Source: a bacterium (GTDB lineage Bacteria; Chloroflexota; Dormibacteria; UBA8260; Bog-877). Taken from it: 64,000 nucleotides of DNA. Below are positions 36,251 to 45,680 of the stretch, piece after piece (positions within the stretch are counted from its first letter, which is position 1; each line of letters starts with the position of its first letter). The notes below the pieces were generated by a model. It was not told where the DNA came from. It made no database searches and saw nothing but the letters and a program-made list of their open reading frames with translations. The stretch covers positions 57,294-121,293 of the forward strand of contig JAKABA010000002.1 of assembly GCA_021802115.1 (NCBI GenBank), read 5' to 3'. The translations under genes and the position numbers were made by a program.

Positions 36251-36698
36251 GCGGCACTTGCCACGTCCGCAGCCAGCAAACGTGACCACCGCTTGGCGGT
36301 CAGTGGCCTGCGGTAGCACACACATTCCCCAAGCTGCAGGAGACCCTGCCGACGCGAGCGAGAGCTGGAACGCACCGCGCGCTCGCGTCGGATGGAAGGA
36401 GGCGGCTTTCTCCCCGCGCTTGAACCCGGTGCCACCACGTCCGTCCCCGAGCTGTGATTCCTCGTCACCTGGGCGGCACGCGCCTGGTGGCCCTCCTGTT
36501 TCCTGAACACTCATACTCGGGATCCGTCGCACTCCACGTTGAGACGGAGAGTCTTCCCGCGCGGAAGTCCTGGCCCGGATGCTATACGCCGGTCCCCCGG
36601 GCGGGTTGGTGCGGTGCCCTCTGGCTAACCGAACTGGCCGCCCGACGAACTAAGGCGCCAAACGGGCTGGCGGTGGCAATCTGGTTGCCGCCGGAAGG
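36251..36698. other. Non-coding stretch
   Basis: About 450 bases between the sulfite-oxidase-like gene and the methyltransferase gene. No frame with recognisable similarity and no structured element was seen. Confidence 0.45.
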
Positions 36699-38255
36699 TC
36701 AGCTGACCACGACCACCACCTGCTGGTAACCGGTCGCTCCGTTGGGGTAGCTCCCCGAAGCGGCGGCGGTCTGGAAGCGCCCGCTTTGGTCGGCGGCTCT
36801 GACCACCAGGCTGAAGAGACCCGGAGCTGGCGTCCAGGGCAGGCTCCACACCGTCCAGGCGTAGGTTCCGACGCTCGGCTGGAGCCGTGCCGGGTGCCAG
36901 ACGCCGCCGCCGTCGAAGCTCACCTCGACAGCGCCGATGCCACGACTCGCGCCGTAGGCGATTCCGCTCACGAGATAGCGGCGCCCCGGGCTGAGGCGGG
37001 TGCTCCCGGCCGGGAAGGCGAAGCGCGAGAAGATGTGTGGCACCGCCGCCGCGTTCCAGCCCTGCTGCTCCCAGTACCCCTGGTAGGGCCCCCTTTGCAG
37101 GTAGATCCCGGTCAGCCACTTGGGATTCTTCATGCCGTAATGGCCGGTCACCAGGACGCGGGCTGGGAAGCCATGTTCCGAGGGCAGTGGGGAGCCGTTG
37201 AGATGGGTCGCGAGCAGGGTCGTGGGAGCCAGCGCCTGGTCGAGAGGGAGGCTCTCGGTGTAGCCGTCGGCGCACGCGAAGATCACCTGCTTGGAGCCGG
37301 CAGGCACCCCGGAATCGGCCAGAAGGCGACGCAGCGGCACCCCTCGCCAGCGGCCGTTGCTGATCAGGGTTCCTCCCACCGGGTTGGAGATGCACTCCAG
37401 GGCCTGCACCTGCTCCACGGCCGCCATTGAGGTGAGCTCGGAGTAGCCTAGCTTCACTTCGCGATCTCCCCGGACCAGGAGGCTCCAGCTTCCGGCCCCG
37501 ATTCGAGGCGGCCCGAAAAGGTCCTTGGAAACCACGTAGAACTCGCCGGTGGGGGTGATCTCCTCGGGCAGGCGGCCAACTTCCGGACCCCTGGTCGCTA
37601 GGGAGAGCGTTGGTGGACCCGCCACAATGGCGCGAGCTCCCAGGTAGCCCAGGGTGGCTGCTCCCGCCAGAGCTCCGGCGCCCGCCAGGAAGCGGCGCCG
37701 CGAGATGGCCGCCGAACTCAGGTCTCGGATGGGGGATGGGTGCACAGCGGGCACCTTGAACATCTGTAGAAGTGCTTCCAGGAGCGCCGCCACCAGCAGC
37801 CAGTCGATCAGAGCGCTCCAGGTCGCGGCCGTCGCCAGGGTGCCCTCCGCGGACAGGAGCAATGGCAGCGTCACCACCCAAAGCCCCAAGGCCGGTAGGA
37901 GTCCGGTGAAGGCGGCCTCCCTTGCCGCTGGCCGCCAGCCTCTGGATCGGGGTGCGATGTGGGAGTCCGCCAGGGCGCCCCAGACAGCTGAGATCAACAC
38001 CAGGAGTGCTGCGGTGCCCAGCAACAACAGGGGCCGACCCCTCTCCTGCAGCGCGTCGATCAGGGTTCCGAACAGGGGCCCCGGCAAAAGGATCGCCAGC
38101 CCGCTCCCGACCACGTCGAGCAGGCCCGGCAGACCCGCCCATACGCGCAGGACCAGCATGGCGGCCACCCCGGCCCCGCCAGCGCACGCCCCCAAGCCGA
38201 ATCCCTGGAGCCGGCCCGGGTGGGGCCCGCTCGACCGCGGCTGTCCTGTCACCAC
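36699..38255 (-). CDS. Membrane-anchored molybdopterin oxidoreductase, sulfite-oxidase family
   Basis: 518 aa. The first about 170 residues contain roughly four hydrophobic segments. SRRRFLAGAGALAGAATLG near residue 186 looks like a twin-arginine motif, here internal, at the start of the last anchor. The Mo-binding domain follows: EEITPTGEFYVVSKD, the molybdenum cysteine in LECISNPVGG, LLADSGVPAGSKQVIF and GHYGMKNPKWLTGIYL. A C-terminal immunoglobulin-like Mo-co dimer domain closes it (AYGASRGIGAVEVSFDGG, WTVWSLPW). The catalytic part should be extracytoplasmic. The physiological substrate is not predictable. The start is GTG, two GTG codons in tandem. Confidence 0.87.
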   Translation of the reverse strand: MVTGQPRSSGPHPGRLQGFGLGACAGGAGVAAMLVLRVWAGLPGLLDVVGSGLAILLPGPLFGTLIDALQERGRPLLLLGTAALLVLISAVWGALADSHIAPRSRGWRPAAREAAFTGLLPALGLWVVTLPLLLSAEGTLATAATWSALIDWLLVAALLEALLQMFKVPAVHPSPIRDLSSAAISRRRFLAGAGALAGAATLGYLGARAIVAGPPTLSLATRGPEVGRLPEEITPTGEFYVVSKDLFGPPRIGAGSWSLLVRGDREVKLGYSELTSMAAVEQVQALECISNPVGGTLISNGRWRGVPLRRLLADSGVPAGSKQVIFACADGYTESLPLDQALAPTTLLATHLNGSPLPSEHGFPARVLVTGHYGMKNPKWLTGIYLQRGPYQGYWEQQGWNAAAVPHIFSRFAFPAGSTRLSPGRRYLVSGIAYGASRGIGAVEVSFDGGGVWHPARLQPSVGTYAWTVWSLPWTPAPGLFSLVVRAADQSGRFQTAAASGSYPNGATGYQQVVVVVS

Positions 38256-38620
38256 GACTCTGAGGCGACTCTCGGCACCGAGCCTTCCGACACCCGCTCC
38301 GCCGACGCGCGGTCGGTGCCAGTCGTGGGCCGCGCCAGGTCCCGGCTGTCGGCTCCCGGGCCACCTCGTCGGTGTAAGCGCATGGCGGGGAGCGGTGCGT
38401 GCCCGCGCCTCCGAGCGACGAGGCGGCCAGAGGGGCTGGCGTCGCCGGTCCTGTTGGGTCTGGCCGCTTCACACCTGAAAGAGGCTGATCCGGCCGCGTT
38501 TGCCGCTGCTTTCATGGGGGAGTTCCCAGATTGGTCGACCGGCACGGCACCTCAGAGCCGGTGGGAAAAGACTAGCTGGTCACAGGCGAGCGGCCGGGCC
38601 GGACTTAGGACCCGGGCCTG
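38256..38620. other. Non-coding stretch between pheA and the oxidoreductase
   Basis: About 365 bases with overlapping low-complexity frames and no recognisable domain or -10 box near the oxidoreductase start. Confidence 0.4.
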
Positions 38621-39445
38621 TCATTGCGGATGGACGGCGGGTGGATAGAGGCCAAAGGGCCGCAGTTCCGCGGTGGTCACCTTGAGCGCCTCCAGCAGCT
38701 CGTCGATCCGGGTCGCGTCGGGAAGCTCCAAGTCTGCATAGAAACGATAGCGGAAGGGTTCGTGGGGAATCGGGCGCGAGTCCAGCCTGGTCAGGTTGAT
38801 GTCCTTGCTGGCGAAGACGTCCAACACTCTCGCCAGGCCGCCGGGGCGGTGGGCGGTGACGAAACCCAGTGAGAACTTGGCCGGCCCGGCAGGTGGAGTC
38901 GGGGCGTCGCCCGCCCGTTGAATGACCAGGAAGCGCGTGCGGTTGCTGGCGTCGTCGGCAATGTCGGCCGCCAGCACCACCAGGCCGTAGCGATCCGCGG
39001 CGGCCCGGCTGGCGATCGCCCCATCTCCGGGGAGACCGCGCTCGGCTATCTCTCGGGCGGCCCCGGCGGTGTCCGGGAACCCGACCGGTTGGATCCGGTG
39101 CTCTTGCAGCCAGTGCGCGCACTGGGCCAGCGCCTGAGGGTGAGAGAGCGCCCGCCGGACTGGGGTTCCATCGCGGGTGAGCAGGTGATGGCGGATCGGA
39201 GCGATGTGTTCCGCCACGGCGGCGAGCTCGGAGTGCGCCCACAGCAGGTCACTCACCTCCTGCACCACTCCGGCCAGGCTGTTTTCGACCGGTACCACAG
39301 CCGCCATGGCCCTCCCGCCGGAGACCTCGGCAAAAACCTCGCCAAAGGTGCCCTGGCCCGTGGCGGTGGCGTCCGGAAACAGCAGCTGGGCGGCCTCGTC
39401 GGAGTAGGCGCCAGGCTCGCCCTGGTAGACAATGGTGGAAGTCAC
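38621..39445 (-). CDS. pheA: Prephenate dehydratase
   Basis: 274 aa. Converts prephenate to phenylpyruvate in phenylalanine synthesis. The catalytic domain starts YQGEPGAYSDEAA and has VPVENSLAGVV, HPQALAQC and the TRF motif in SNRTRFLVIQR. An ACT regulatory domain follows (RPGGLARVLDVFASKDINLTRLDSRPI). The GTG at 39445 fits the family start; another GTG at 39481 is in frame. A weak -10 GACAAT lies six bases before 39445. It has no chorismate mutase domain. Confidence 0.93.
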   Translation of the reverse strand: MTSTIVYQGEPGAYSDEAAQLLFPDATATGQGTFGEVFAEVSGGRAMAAVVPVENSLAGVVQEVSDLLWAHSELAAVAEHIAPIRHHLLTRDGTPVRRALSHPQALAQCAHWLQEHRIQPVGFPDTAGAAREIAERGLPGDGAIASRAAADRYGLVVLAADIADDASNRTRFLVIQRAGDAPTPPAGPAKFSLGFVTAHRPGGLARVLDVFASKDINLTRLDSRPIPHEPFRYRFYADLELPDATRIDELLEALKVTTAELRPFGLYPPAVHPQ

Positions 39446-39550
39446 CTGCCCATTGTCTCTGAGCCAGTCAGCCGGGGCCACTTGATTCCGGCGCGAGCCG
39501 CTGTTCGGCGCGGCGTGGAGGTGCCAGCCGCCAAGGGCGGATGCCCGTAG

Positions 39551-40189
39551 TCACTCCTTCTCGGGCCGCGGCTGGAGCCCCGCCTCGACGACCGGATGCT
39601 GCCGACGAGCCAGTTCCGCCAAGACCGCGTCGAGCTGCAGGCCCTGGGCCAGCAGCAACACCGTGCTGTGGTACCAGAGGTCGGCCACCTCCGCGACCAG
39701 GTGGGCCGGGTCGGGCTGGTGAGCCGCCAGGATCACCTCGACGGCTTCCTCGCCCACCTTGCGGGCGATGGCCGGGGTTCCGGCTGCCAGCAGCGAGGCC
39801 GTGTACGAACCGGGCGGTGGCGCCTGGCTCCGCTGCCCCAGGGTCGCCTGTAGCCGGTCGAGCGTGGTGGTCGGTTCCGCGAAGCAGGATCGGCGGCCCA
39901 GGTGGCAGGTGGGGCCGGTCGGGCGGACCGCCAGCAGGAGGGCGTCACCGTCGCAATCAGCCTGGACGGAATCCACTCGCAGGATGTTGCCCGAGCTCTC
40001 GCCCTTGTGCCAGAGCGTCTGCCGACTGCGGCTCCAGAAGTGGGCCTCTGCTGTCTCCAGGGTGCGCCGCAGGGCGACCCGGTCCATGTAGCCGACCATC
40101 AGAACGGTGCCCGAGGCCGCGTCCTGAGCCACCGCCACCACCAGTCCTTGGGCATCGAAGTGCACGTCTGCGGGAGCTCTTAGGGGCAC
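39551..40189 (-). CDS. hisIE: Bifunctional phosphoribosyl-AMP cyclohydrolase / phosphoribosyl-ATP pyrophosphatase
   Basis: 212 aa. HisI is at about residues 1-115, with [11 protein letters not shown], the metal-binding DCDGDALL and [11 protein letters not shown]. HisE is at about residues 118-212, with the MazG-type [13 protein letters not shown] and [15 protein letters not shown]. It carries out the second and third steps of histidine synthesis. Fusion of the two is common in bacteria. The GTG at 40189 overlaps the hisF stop; a GTG six codons later would also fit. Confidence 0.93.
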   Translation of the reverse strand: MPLRAPADVHFDAQGLVVAVAQDAASGTVLMVGYMDRVALRRTLETAEAHFWSRSRQTLWHKGESSGNILRVDSVQADCDGDALLLAVRPTGPTCHLGRRSCFAEPTTTLDRLQATLGQRSQAPPPGSYTASLLAAGTPAIARKVGEEAVEVILAAHQPDPAHLVAEVADLWYHSTVLLLAQGLQLDAVLAELARRQHPVVEAGLQPRPEKE

Positions 40190-40941
40190 GGTCGGACCGC
40201 CACCCCGGCCGCCTGCAGGTGCGCCTTGACCTCGCGGATCGTCCACCTGGCGCTGTGGAAGATGGAGGCTGCCAGGGCGGCATCGGCGTGCCCGCTGACG
40301 AACACGTCGACCAAGTCCTCCGGACGACCGGCGCCCCCCGAGGCGATCACGGGAATGCGGACGCCGTCCGCCACCGCGCGCGTCAGCTCCAGGTCGTACC
40401 CGGCTTTGCTGCCATCGGCGTCGATGCTGGTGAGCAGCAGCTCGCCGGCGCCGAGTTGCTCGACACGCTGGGCCCATTCCACGGCATCCAGCCCGGTGGC
40501 AACGCGGCCTCCGTGGGTGAAGAGCTCCCATCCCTGCTGGTGCCTCAGCGCGTCGATGGCGACCACCACGCACTGGGAGCCGAATGCCGCGGCTGCCCGC
40601 GGCACCAGCTGAGGTGTGCTCACGGCCGCGGTCTGGATTGACACCTTGTCGGCGCCGGCGCGCAGGAGCCGTCGGACATCGGCCTCGGACGCGACCCCGC
40701 CCCCAACCGTGAACGGGATGAACAGTTCCTTGGCCACCTTGCCGACCATGGCGATCAGGGTTCGGCGCGCCTCGGGAGTGGCGGTGATGTCGAGGAAGAC
40801 CAGCTCGTCGGCGCCCGCGCGGGCGTACCTGGCCGCCAGCGTGACCGGGTCCCCCTGATCTTTCAAGGAGAGGAAGTGATGTCCCTTGACCACTCTTCCC
40901 CCGGCCACATCGAGGCACGGGATGATGCGTTTGAAGAGCAA
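40180..40941 (-). CDS. hisF: Imidazole glycerol phosphate synthase, cyclase subunit
   Basis: 253 aa TIM barrel. It starts [17 protein letters not shown] with the first catalytic Asp; [25 protein letters not shown] and [15 protein letters not shown] follow. With HisH it forms imidazole glycerol phosphate and AICAR. It lies nine bases after hisH and overlaps hisIE. Confidence 0.96.
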   Translation of the reverse strand: MLFKRIIPCLDVAGGRVVKGHHFLSLKDQGDPVTLAARYARAGADELVFLDITATPEARRTLIAMVGKVAKELFIPFTVGGGVASEADVRRLLRAGADKVSIQTAAVSTPQLVPRAAAAFGSQCVVVAIDALRHQQGWELFTHGGRVATGLDAVEWAQRVEQLGAGELLLTSIDADGSKAGYDLELTRAVADGVRIPVIASGGAGRPEDLVDVFVSGHADAALAASIFHSARWTIREVKAHLQAAGVAVRPCP

Positions 40942-40950
40942 GGCCCGCCC

Positions 40951-41553
40951 CTAGGCCGCCATCTGTCGCGCGAAACGTGCCAGCACCTGCAGTCCCGCCT
41001 CACCGCTGCGCTCCGGGTGGAACTGGACCCCAAAGAGCTGGCCCTGCTCAATCGCGCTCACGAAAGGTGCGCCGTGACTGGTACGGGCACAGGCCAGCTC
41101 CGGCGACGCGGGGTCGACCACGTAGGAGTGGGTGAAATAGAAGGCGGCTCCGTCAAACCCCTCGAGCAGGGAGCAGGGGCGGAGCAGTTCCACCGTGTTC
41201 CAGCCAACGTGGGGCAGCTTGGCGGCGGTCGGGGGCCTGACCACTCGCCCTTCCAGCACCGAAAGGCAGGGGCTGTCATCCTCGGCGCTCGCCTGGAATA
41301 GCAGCTGCAGGCCCAGACAGATCCCAAGGTAAGGACGGCCGGACTTGAGGAAGGCGAGGACAGCTCGCTCAAGGCCAGTCTGGCGCAGGCGGGACATGGC
41401 GGCTCCGGCGGCGCCCACGCCGGGGAAGATGATGGCATCAACCGTGGCGAGCTGGCGAGGGTGCCGAACAGCCCGCCACCGCAGCCCGAGATGGTCGAGC
41501 GCATACCCGACGCTGGCCAGGTTGCCCGCCCCGTGGTCGATGACGCCAATCAC
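40951..41553 (-). CDS. hisH: Imidazole glycerol phosphate synthase, glutaminase subunit
   Basis: 200 aa class I glutamine amidotransferase. The nucleophile is in YLGICLGLQLLF, the His-Glu pair in GVQFHPERSG, and the family blocks VIDHGAGNLASV, IFPGVGAAG and KLPHVGWNTV are present. It supplies ammonia to HisF. The GTG start overlaps the hisB stop (GTGA). Confidence 0.96.
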   Translation of the reverse strand: MIGVIDHGAGNLASVGYALDHLGLRWRAVRHPRQLATVDAIIFPGVGAAGAAMSRLRQTGLERAVLAFLKSGRPYLGICLGLQLLFQASAEDDSPCLSVLEGRVVRPPTAAKLPHVGWNTVELLRPCSLLEGFDGAAFYFTHSYVVDPASPELACARTSHGAPFVSAIEQGQLFGVQFHPERSGEAGLQVLARFARQMAA

Positions 41554-42140
41554 AGCACGCCCTTGGTGCTGGACACGTCCCCAGAACGGACGGGGTCGCG
41601 GCGCACTGCGTCGCGGAGTGCCCGTGCCAGCGCCTTGAAGGCTGCCTCGGCGAGGTGGTGGTTGTCCCGGCCGTGCGCCGAGAGGTGCATGGTGAGCTGG
41701 CCAGAGCGGGCGAACACCTCCAAGAAGTGGGTCAGCAGGCTGGTAGGGATCCCGCCCACGCTCTCGCCCAGGAAGGCGATCTCAACTAGCCCGAAGCCGC
41801 GCCCCGAGCAGTCCACAGCCACCGTGGCCAGGCTCTCGTCCATGGGCACCGCCGCGTGCCCGAATCGCTCGATGCCGTGACGGTCGCCGAGAGCTTGGCT
41901 GAAAGCCTCCCCGAGCACCAGCCCGACGTCCTCAACTGTGTGGTGGAAATCCACCTGGAGGTCTCCTTTGGCCTTCACCTCCAGAGCGAAGCCACTGTGG
42001 AGCGCGAGGCTGGCGAGCATGTGGTCGAGGAAGCCCACCCCCGTGGCGATCACGGTCGGGGACCCACCTTCGAGTGCGATCCGCACCAGCACGTCCGTCT
42101 CCCGGGTGCTGCGGTGGCGCTCCGCTCTCCGTTCAGTCAT
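41550..42140 (-). CDS. hisB: Imidazoleglycerol-phosphate dehydratase
   Basis: 196 aa, the monofunctional form without a HisN phosphatase. Histidine-rich manganese ligands are visible in GFLDHMLASLALHSG, FHHTVEDVGLVLGEAF and SAHGRDNHHLAEAAFKALA. The ATG at 42140 lies inside the end of hisDC (overlap of eight bases). Confidence 0.96.
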   Translation of the reverse strand: MTERRAERHRSTRETDVLVRIALEGGSPTVIATGVGFLDHMLASLALHSGFALEVKAKGDLQVDFHHTVEDVGLVLGEAFSQALGDRHGIERFGHAAVPMDESLATVAVDCSGRGFGLVEIAFLGESVGGIPTSLLTHFLEVFARSGQLTMHLSAHGRDNHHLAEAAFKALARALRDAVRRDPVRSGDVSSTKGVL

Positions 42141-44448
42141 CACGGGCCGCCACCCACGCTTGCAGGCCGAGGAGCAGCCGAGCGTTGTCCGCCGGCGAAC
42201 GCACGGTGACCCGCATCCAGTCGGCCAGTAGCGAGTCCTTCGGGAACTGCCGAACGACCACTCCGGTTTGCGCCAAGGCAGAGCCGAGCCCGACGGGGCA
42301 GCCCACCAGCAGGAAGTTGGCAGCGCTCGGCCGGACCTGCAACCCGATCTCCGTGATCGCTCGGGAGAGATCGGACTTCCAGACCTTCAGTGCCGCCACT
42401 CGTCGTCTCATCTCAGGGGCCATCTGGAGCGCCTGGACCGCCAGGGTGGCGGACAAACAGCTCACGCTGGCCGGGGGCCGGACCCGTGCCAGCGCGCTCG
42501 CGATCTGCCCGCCCGACACCGCGTACCCGACCCGAGCCCCGGCCAGGCCGAAGGCCTTGCTGAGGGTCCGGACCACCACCAGGTTGGTCAGCTCTTGGGT
42601 CATCCCGACAGCGGTGGCGCCGCTGAACTCGAAGTAGGCCTCGTCGACGACCACGACCCCCGGGCACACCCGAGCCGCCTCGGCCACCACCTGGGCCTGG
42701 ATCAGTTCCCCGGTGGGATTGTTGGGGTTGCAGATCCAGACCAGCCGAGCCCCGGCTGCGGCTCGCAGCAACCGCGTGGGATCGTCGGCCGGGACCGTGA
42801 TCAGGCTAGCACCTCTCACCTCGGACACAACCGTGAACATGGCGTAGCTGGGATCCGGGACGACCACGGGGTCCAGCGGGCCGATGTAGGTATCGGCGAT
42901 CAGGGCCAGTAGCTCGTCCGCCCCCGCGCCCACCGTGATGGCGTCGGCCGGCACGCCAGCATAGTGCGCCAGGGCGGAGGTCAGCTCGGGGTAGGCGGAG
43001 TCGGGATACTCGTTGCCGGCTTCGACCGTCAGCCCATCCGCGGGCGCCAGCTCCCAAGGGCAGGTGTTGGTGTCGAAGCGGACCACCTGGTGCTGGAGCA
43101 GGCCGTGTTGGGCCGCCACCTGGGCGCTGGAGGGTTCCCACTCATATGCCCTAGCCTCGCGAACGCTCCGGCGGGGCTCGGGTGCCCAGGCGACCTCGTC
43201 CCCAGCGCTGCCGAGCCGGACCTCGACTGAGTGCCAGTGCTGGCCGAAGCCCTCAACTCGTGAGATCTGCTCCACCAACGGTGCCAGCTTGGCCAGACCG
43301 GTGGGGGACACCGACTGGACCTGAAGCGTGTGGCCGAAGTCGAGCAGGCCCAGCGGGCTGAAGCTGCGGGCCATACCTCCGGTGGGGAGCACGTGATTGG
43401 CGCCGCTGGCGTAATCGCCCAGGGCGGCGGGGGAATGCGCGCCCAAGAAGACCGATCCCGCGTTGCGGACCTGGGGCAGCCAGGAAGCTGGATCCCGACA
43501 GGCGAGGATCAGGTGCTCTGGGGCATAGTCGTTGGCGAACCTGATCGCCTGTTCAAGATCGGAGCTCACGAAGATGCGCACCTGGGCAACGCGCCCTGGT
43601 CGGATCAACTGGCCAACCTCGCCGGCCACCGCGGGGTCGGTGGCGACCAGCACCCCCACGGCGTCTGGGGCGTGCTCCGCCTGAGCTTCAAGGTCAGCCG
43701 CCAGCCAAGCGGCCGGCACCGAGCCATCGGTGATCACGACCACTTCGGAGGGACCGGCCGGCATGTCCACCGCCACATCGCCGAAGACCAGCCGCTTGGC
43801 GGCGGTCACGTGGGCGTTGCCGGGGCCAAAGAGCTTGTCCACCCGCGCCACCGACTCGGTGCCGTAGGTCATGGCGGCGATCGCCTGGACCCCGCCGATC
43901 GCATGGACCTCAGTCACGCCGGCCACGAACGCGGCGGCCAGGATGTCACGGTTGACCTCGCCGCCCGGGCCCGGGGGGGAGCAGAGGACCACCTCACGGC
44001 AACCCGCCAGCCGGGCGGGCACACCGAGCATGAGCACTGATGAGGGGTATGGCGCCCGGCCGCCGGGAACATAGACTCCCACCCTTTCGAGTGGTCGCCA
44101 CTCCCGCCAGGTCCGCACTCCGGGCCGCACCTCGACCACCTCCTCGGCGAAGCCCTGGGCCTGGTGGAAGCGAGCTATGTTGGCCGCGGCGGCCCGGAGA
44201 GAGCGGAGCAGGCCCGGGTCGGCCTGCTCCGCCGCCAGCCGGACCCGCTCCAGAGGAACCCGGCTGTGGGCGACATCGACACCATCGAACTGGAGTGTCA
44301 GGGCCCTCACCGCGGCGTCCCCTCCCAGGCGTACCTGTTCCAATAGCAGGGCCGTCTCCTGGCTCAGGCCTTGCTTCTGCGGGGCTCGATCGAGCGCGCC
44401 GCGGTACTCCCGAGAGCTCGGAGCGGGCAGGTCCAGTGCTGTGATCAC
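42133..44448 (-). CDS. HisD-HisC fusion: histidinol dehydrogenase and histidinol-phosphate aminotransferase
   Basis: 771 aa in one uninterrupted frame. Residues 1 to about 425 are HisD: VYVPGGRAPYPSSVLM, KLFGPGNAHVTAAKRLVFG, DMPAGPSEVVVI, QAEHAPDAVG, NDYAPEHLIL and the terminal EGFGQHWHSVEVR. Residues about 427-771 are HisC, a class I/II PLP aminotransferase: AGNEYPDSAYPELTSAL, GAGADELLALI, ICNPNNPTGE, VVVDEAYFEF and the PLP lysine (about 630) in RTLSKAFGLAGARVGY. The linker is only about ten residues. The protein covers the transamination step and the last two oxidations of the pathway. The GTG at 44448 overlaps the hisG stop. Confidence 0.93.
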   Translation of the reverse strand: MITALDLPAPSSREYRGALDRAPQKQGLSQETALLLEQVRLGGDAAVRALTLQFDGVDVAHSRVPLERVRLAAEQADPGLLRSLRAAAANIARFHQAQGFAEEVVEVRPGVRTWREWRPLERVGVYVPGGRAPYPSSVLMLGVPARLAGCREVVLCSPPGPGGEVNRDILAAAFVAGVTEVHAIGGVQAIAAMTYGTESVARVDKLFGPGNAHVTAAKRLVFGDVAVDMPAGPSEVVVITDGSVPAAWLAADLEAQAEHAPDAVGVLVATDPAVAGEVGQLIRPGRVAQVRIFVSSDLEQAIRFANDYAPEHLILACRDPASWLPQVRNAGSVFLGAHSPAALGDYASGANHVLPTGGMARSFSPLGLLDFGHTLQVQSVSPTGLAKLAPLVEQISRVEGFGQHWHSVEVRLGSAGDEVAWAPEPRRSVREARAYEWEPSSAQVAAQHGLLQHQVVRFDTNTCPWELAPADGLTVEAGNEYPDSAYPELTSALAHYAGVPADAITVGAGADELLALIADTYIGPLDPVVVPDPSYAMFTVVSEVRGASLITVPADDPTRLLRAAAGARLVWICNPNNPTGELIQAQVVAEAARVCPGVVVVDEAYFEFSGATAVGMTQELTNLVVVRTLSKAFGLAGARVGYAVSGGQIASALARVRPPASVSCLSATLAVQALQMAPEMRRRVAALKVWKSDLSRAITEIGLQVRPSAANFLLVGCPVGLGSALAQTGVVVRQFPKDSLLADWMRVTVRSPADNARLLLGLQAWVAARDD

Positions 44449-45323
44449 AGGATCAGCTGTTCGATGGGGAGGACCAAGATCGAGGACGCCCCGGCGTCGC
44501 GCAATGGGCCCAGGAGTTCCCAGAGGCCAGCTGCGTCGACGACAGCGTGGATCGCCACCATCCCTGGGTCGGCCAGTTGCATGACGGACGGGGAGCCCAT
44601 CCCCGGGATGACCTTTCGAATGCTCGGCACGGACTCCGTCGGGGCGTTCATCATCAGATACTTCTTTCCTCGACCGGCGATCACGCTGGCCAGCATCAGG
44701 GTCACCTGGTCGCATGGCCGGATGCGATCGGGGGGCAGCTCGGAGTTGCGCACCAGCTCCGCCTCGGACTCCAGGACGGTGGCGATAGGGCGCAACCCGT
44801 TGGTGGCCAAGGTGGTCCCGGTGGCCACCAGGTCGACGATCGCGTCGGCAACTCCCAGCAGGGGCGCCACCTCGACCGCGCCGTTGACCTCGATCAGGCG
44901 AGCCGACACATGATGCCCCTTGAGGTAGGCGGCGGTGGTGCGGGGGTGGGAGGTGGCCACCACCTGTCCATTCAGGTCGCTGGGGCTGGTGATCTTCCCT
45001 CCGGTGGGCACCGCCACCTGCAAACGGCAGTGGCCGAAGCCCAGGGTGAGCCCGCGTCCAACCCGCGCGCCGGCTTCCTCGATCAGGTTGGATCCCGTGA
45101 TGCCGAGGTCGACGACCCCGTCCTGGGTGTACTCCCCGATGTCCTCGGCGCGGACGAAGAGCAGGTCCAGAGGGTAGTTCTGGCAGGGTGTGAACAACTG
45201 TCGAGAGTCCTGCTCGAACTCGAAGCCAGCGTCCCTGACCAGCGTCACGGCCGGCTGGGCGAGCCGACCCTTGTTGGGCAGGGCGAGCCGGACCCGGCCG
45301 TCTCTGGGTGACCGGGCGCTCAC
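44445..45323 (-). CDS. hisG: ATP phosphoribosyltransferase, long form
   Basis: 292 aa. First committed step of histidine synthesis. The catalytic part has RLALPNKGRLAQP, FVRAEDIGEYTQDGVVDLGITG and the PRPP-loop ADAIVDLVATGTTLATNGL. The last about 75 residues (MMNAPTESVPSIRKVIPGM through ILVLPIEQLIL) are the C-terminal regulatory domain of HisG-L, which binds histidine, so no HisZ is needed. The GTG at 45323 overlaps the stop of the TrpR-like gene. Confidence 0.95.
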   Translation of the reverse strand: MSARSPRDGRVRLALPNKGRLAQPAVTLVRDAGFEFEQDSRQLFTPCQNYPLDLLFVRAEDIGEYTQDGVVDLGITGSNLIEEAGARVGRGLTLGFGHCRLQVAVPTGGKITSPSDLNGQVVATSHPRTTAAYLKGHHVSARLIEVNGAVEVAPLLGVADAIVDLVATGTTLATNGLRPIATVLESEAELVRNSELPPDRIRPCDQVTLMLASVIAGRGKKYLMMNAPTESVPSIRKVIPGMGSPSVMQLADPGMVAIHAVVDAAGLWELLGPLRDAGASSILVLPIEQLIL

Positions 45324-45640
45324 CGCCCGGCCTCGTACCAGCGGTCCAGCATCTCTCGGTATCCCCCCGTGCCGAAGCGGAGCCAACTGCTGACCCGGCT
45401 GATGGTCGCGGTGCTGGCGCCGGTCCGCTCCGCGATGGCCTGGTAGTGGATGCCCTCGGCCAGCAGCCGCGCCACCTGCCACCGCGCCGCCATCGCCTGC
45501 AACTCCTGGGGTGTGCACAGGTCGCCCAGAAACCGAGCCGCCTCGTCCGCTGAGCGCAGGTCCGAGATCACCTGGAAGAGCTCCTGGGACGCGTCGGCCG
45601 ACCCGGATGGACCTGCTGCGGCTGGTCGGATCTGCTTCAT
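45320..45640 (-). CDS. YerC/YecD-family TrpR-like regulator
   Basis: 106 aa. It matches the TrpR-superfamily helix-turn-helix: DLCTPQELQAMAARWQVARLL and IHYQAIAERTGASTATISRVSSWL. Proteins of this family are often found next to his or trp genes and are thought to be repressors, though few have been characterised. As first gene of the his operon it may regulate itself and the divergent hisA. The ATG lies nine bases after a TATCAT box, with no Shine-Dalgarno. Confidence 0.88.
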   Translation of the reverse strand: MKQIRPAAAGPSGSADASQELFQVISDLRSADEAARFLGDLCTPQELQAMAARWQVARLLAEGIHYQAIAERTGASTATISRVSSWLRFGTGGYREMLDRWYEAGR

Positions 45641-45645
45641 CTTGC

Positions 45646-45666
45646 TAACATGATAGCGTGTTATCT
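45646..45666. promoter_or_regulatory. Divergent his promoter region with an inverted repeat
   Basis: TAACA, eight bases, TGTTA at 45646-45663 in the 40-base gap between the two his units. It overlaps the minus-strand -10 TATCAT (45650-45655) and a plus-strand -10 candidate TTATCT (45661-45666). A repressor bound here, most simply the adjacent TrpR-like protein, could block both directions. Confidence 0.5.
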
Positions 45667-45680
45667 AAAGGGCATGCGCG

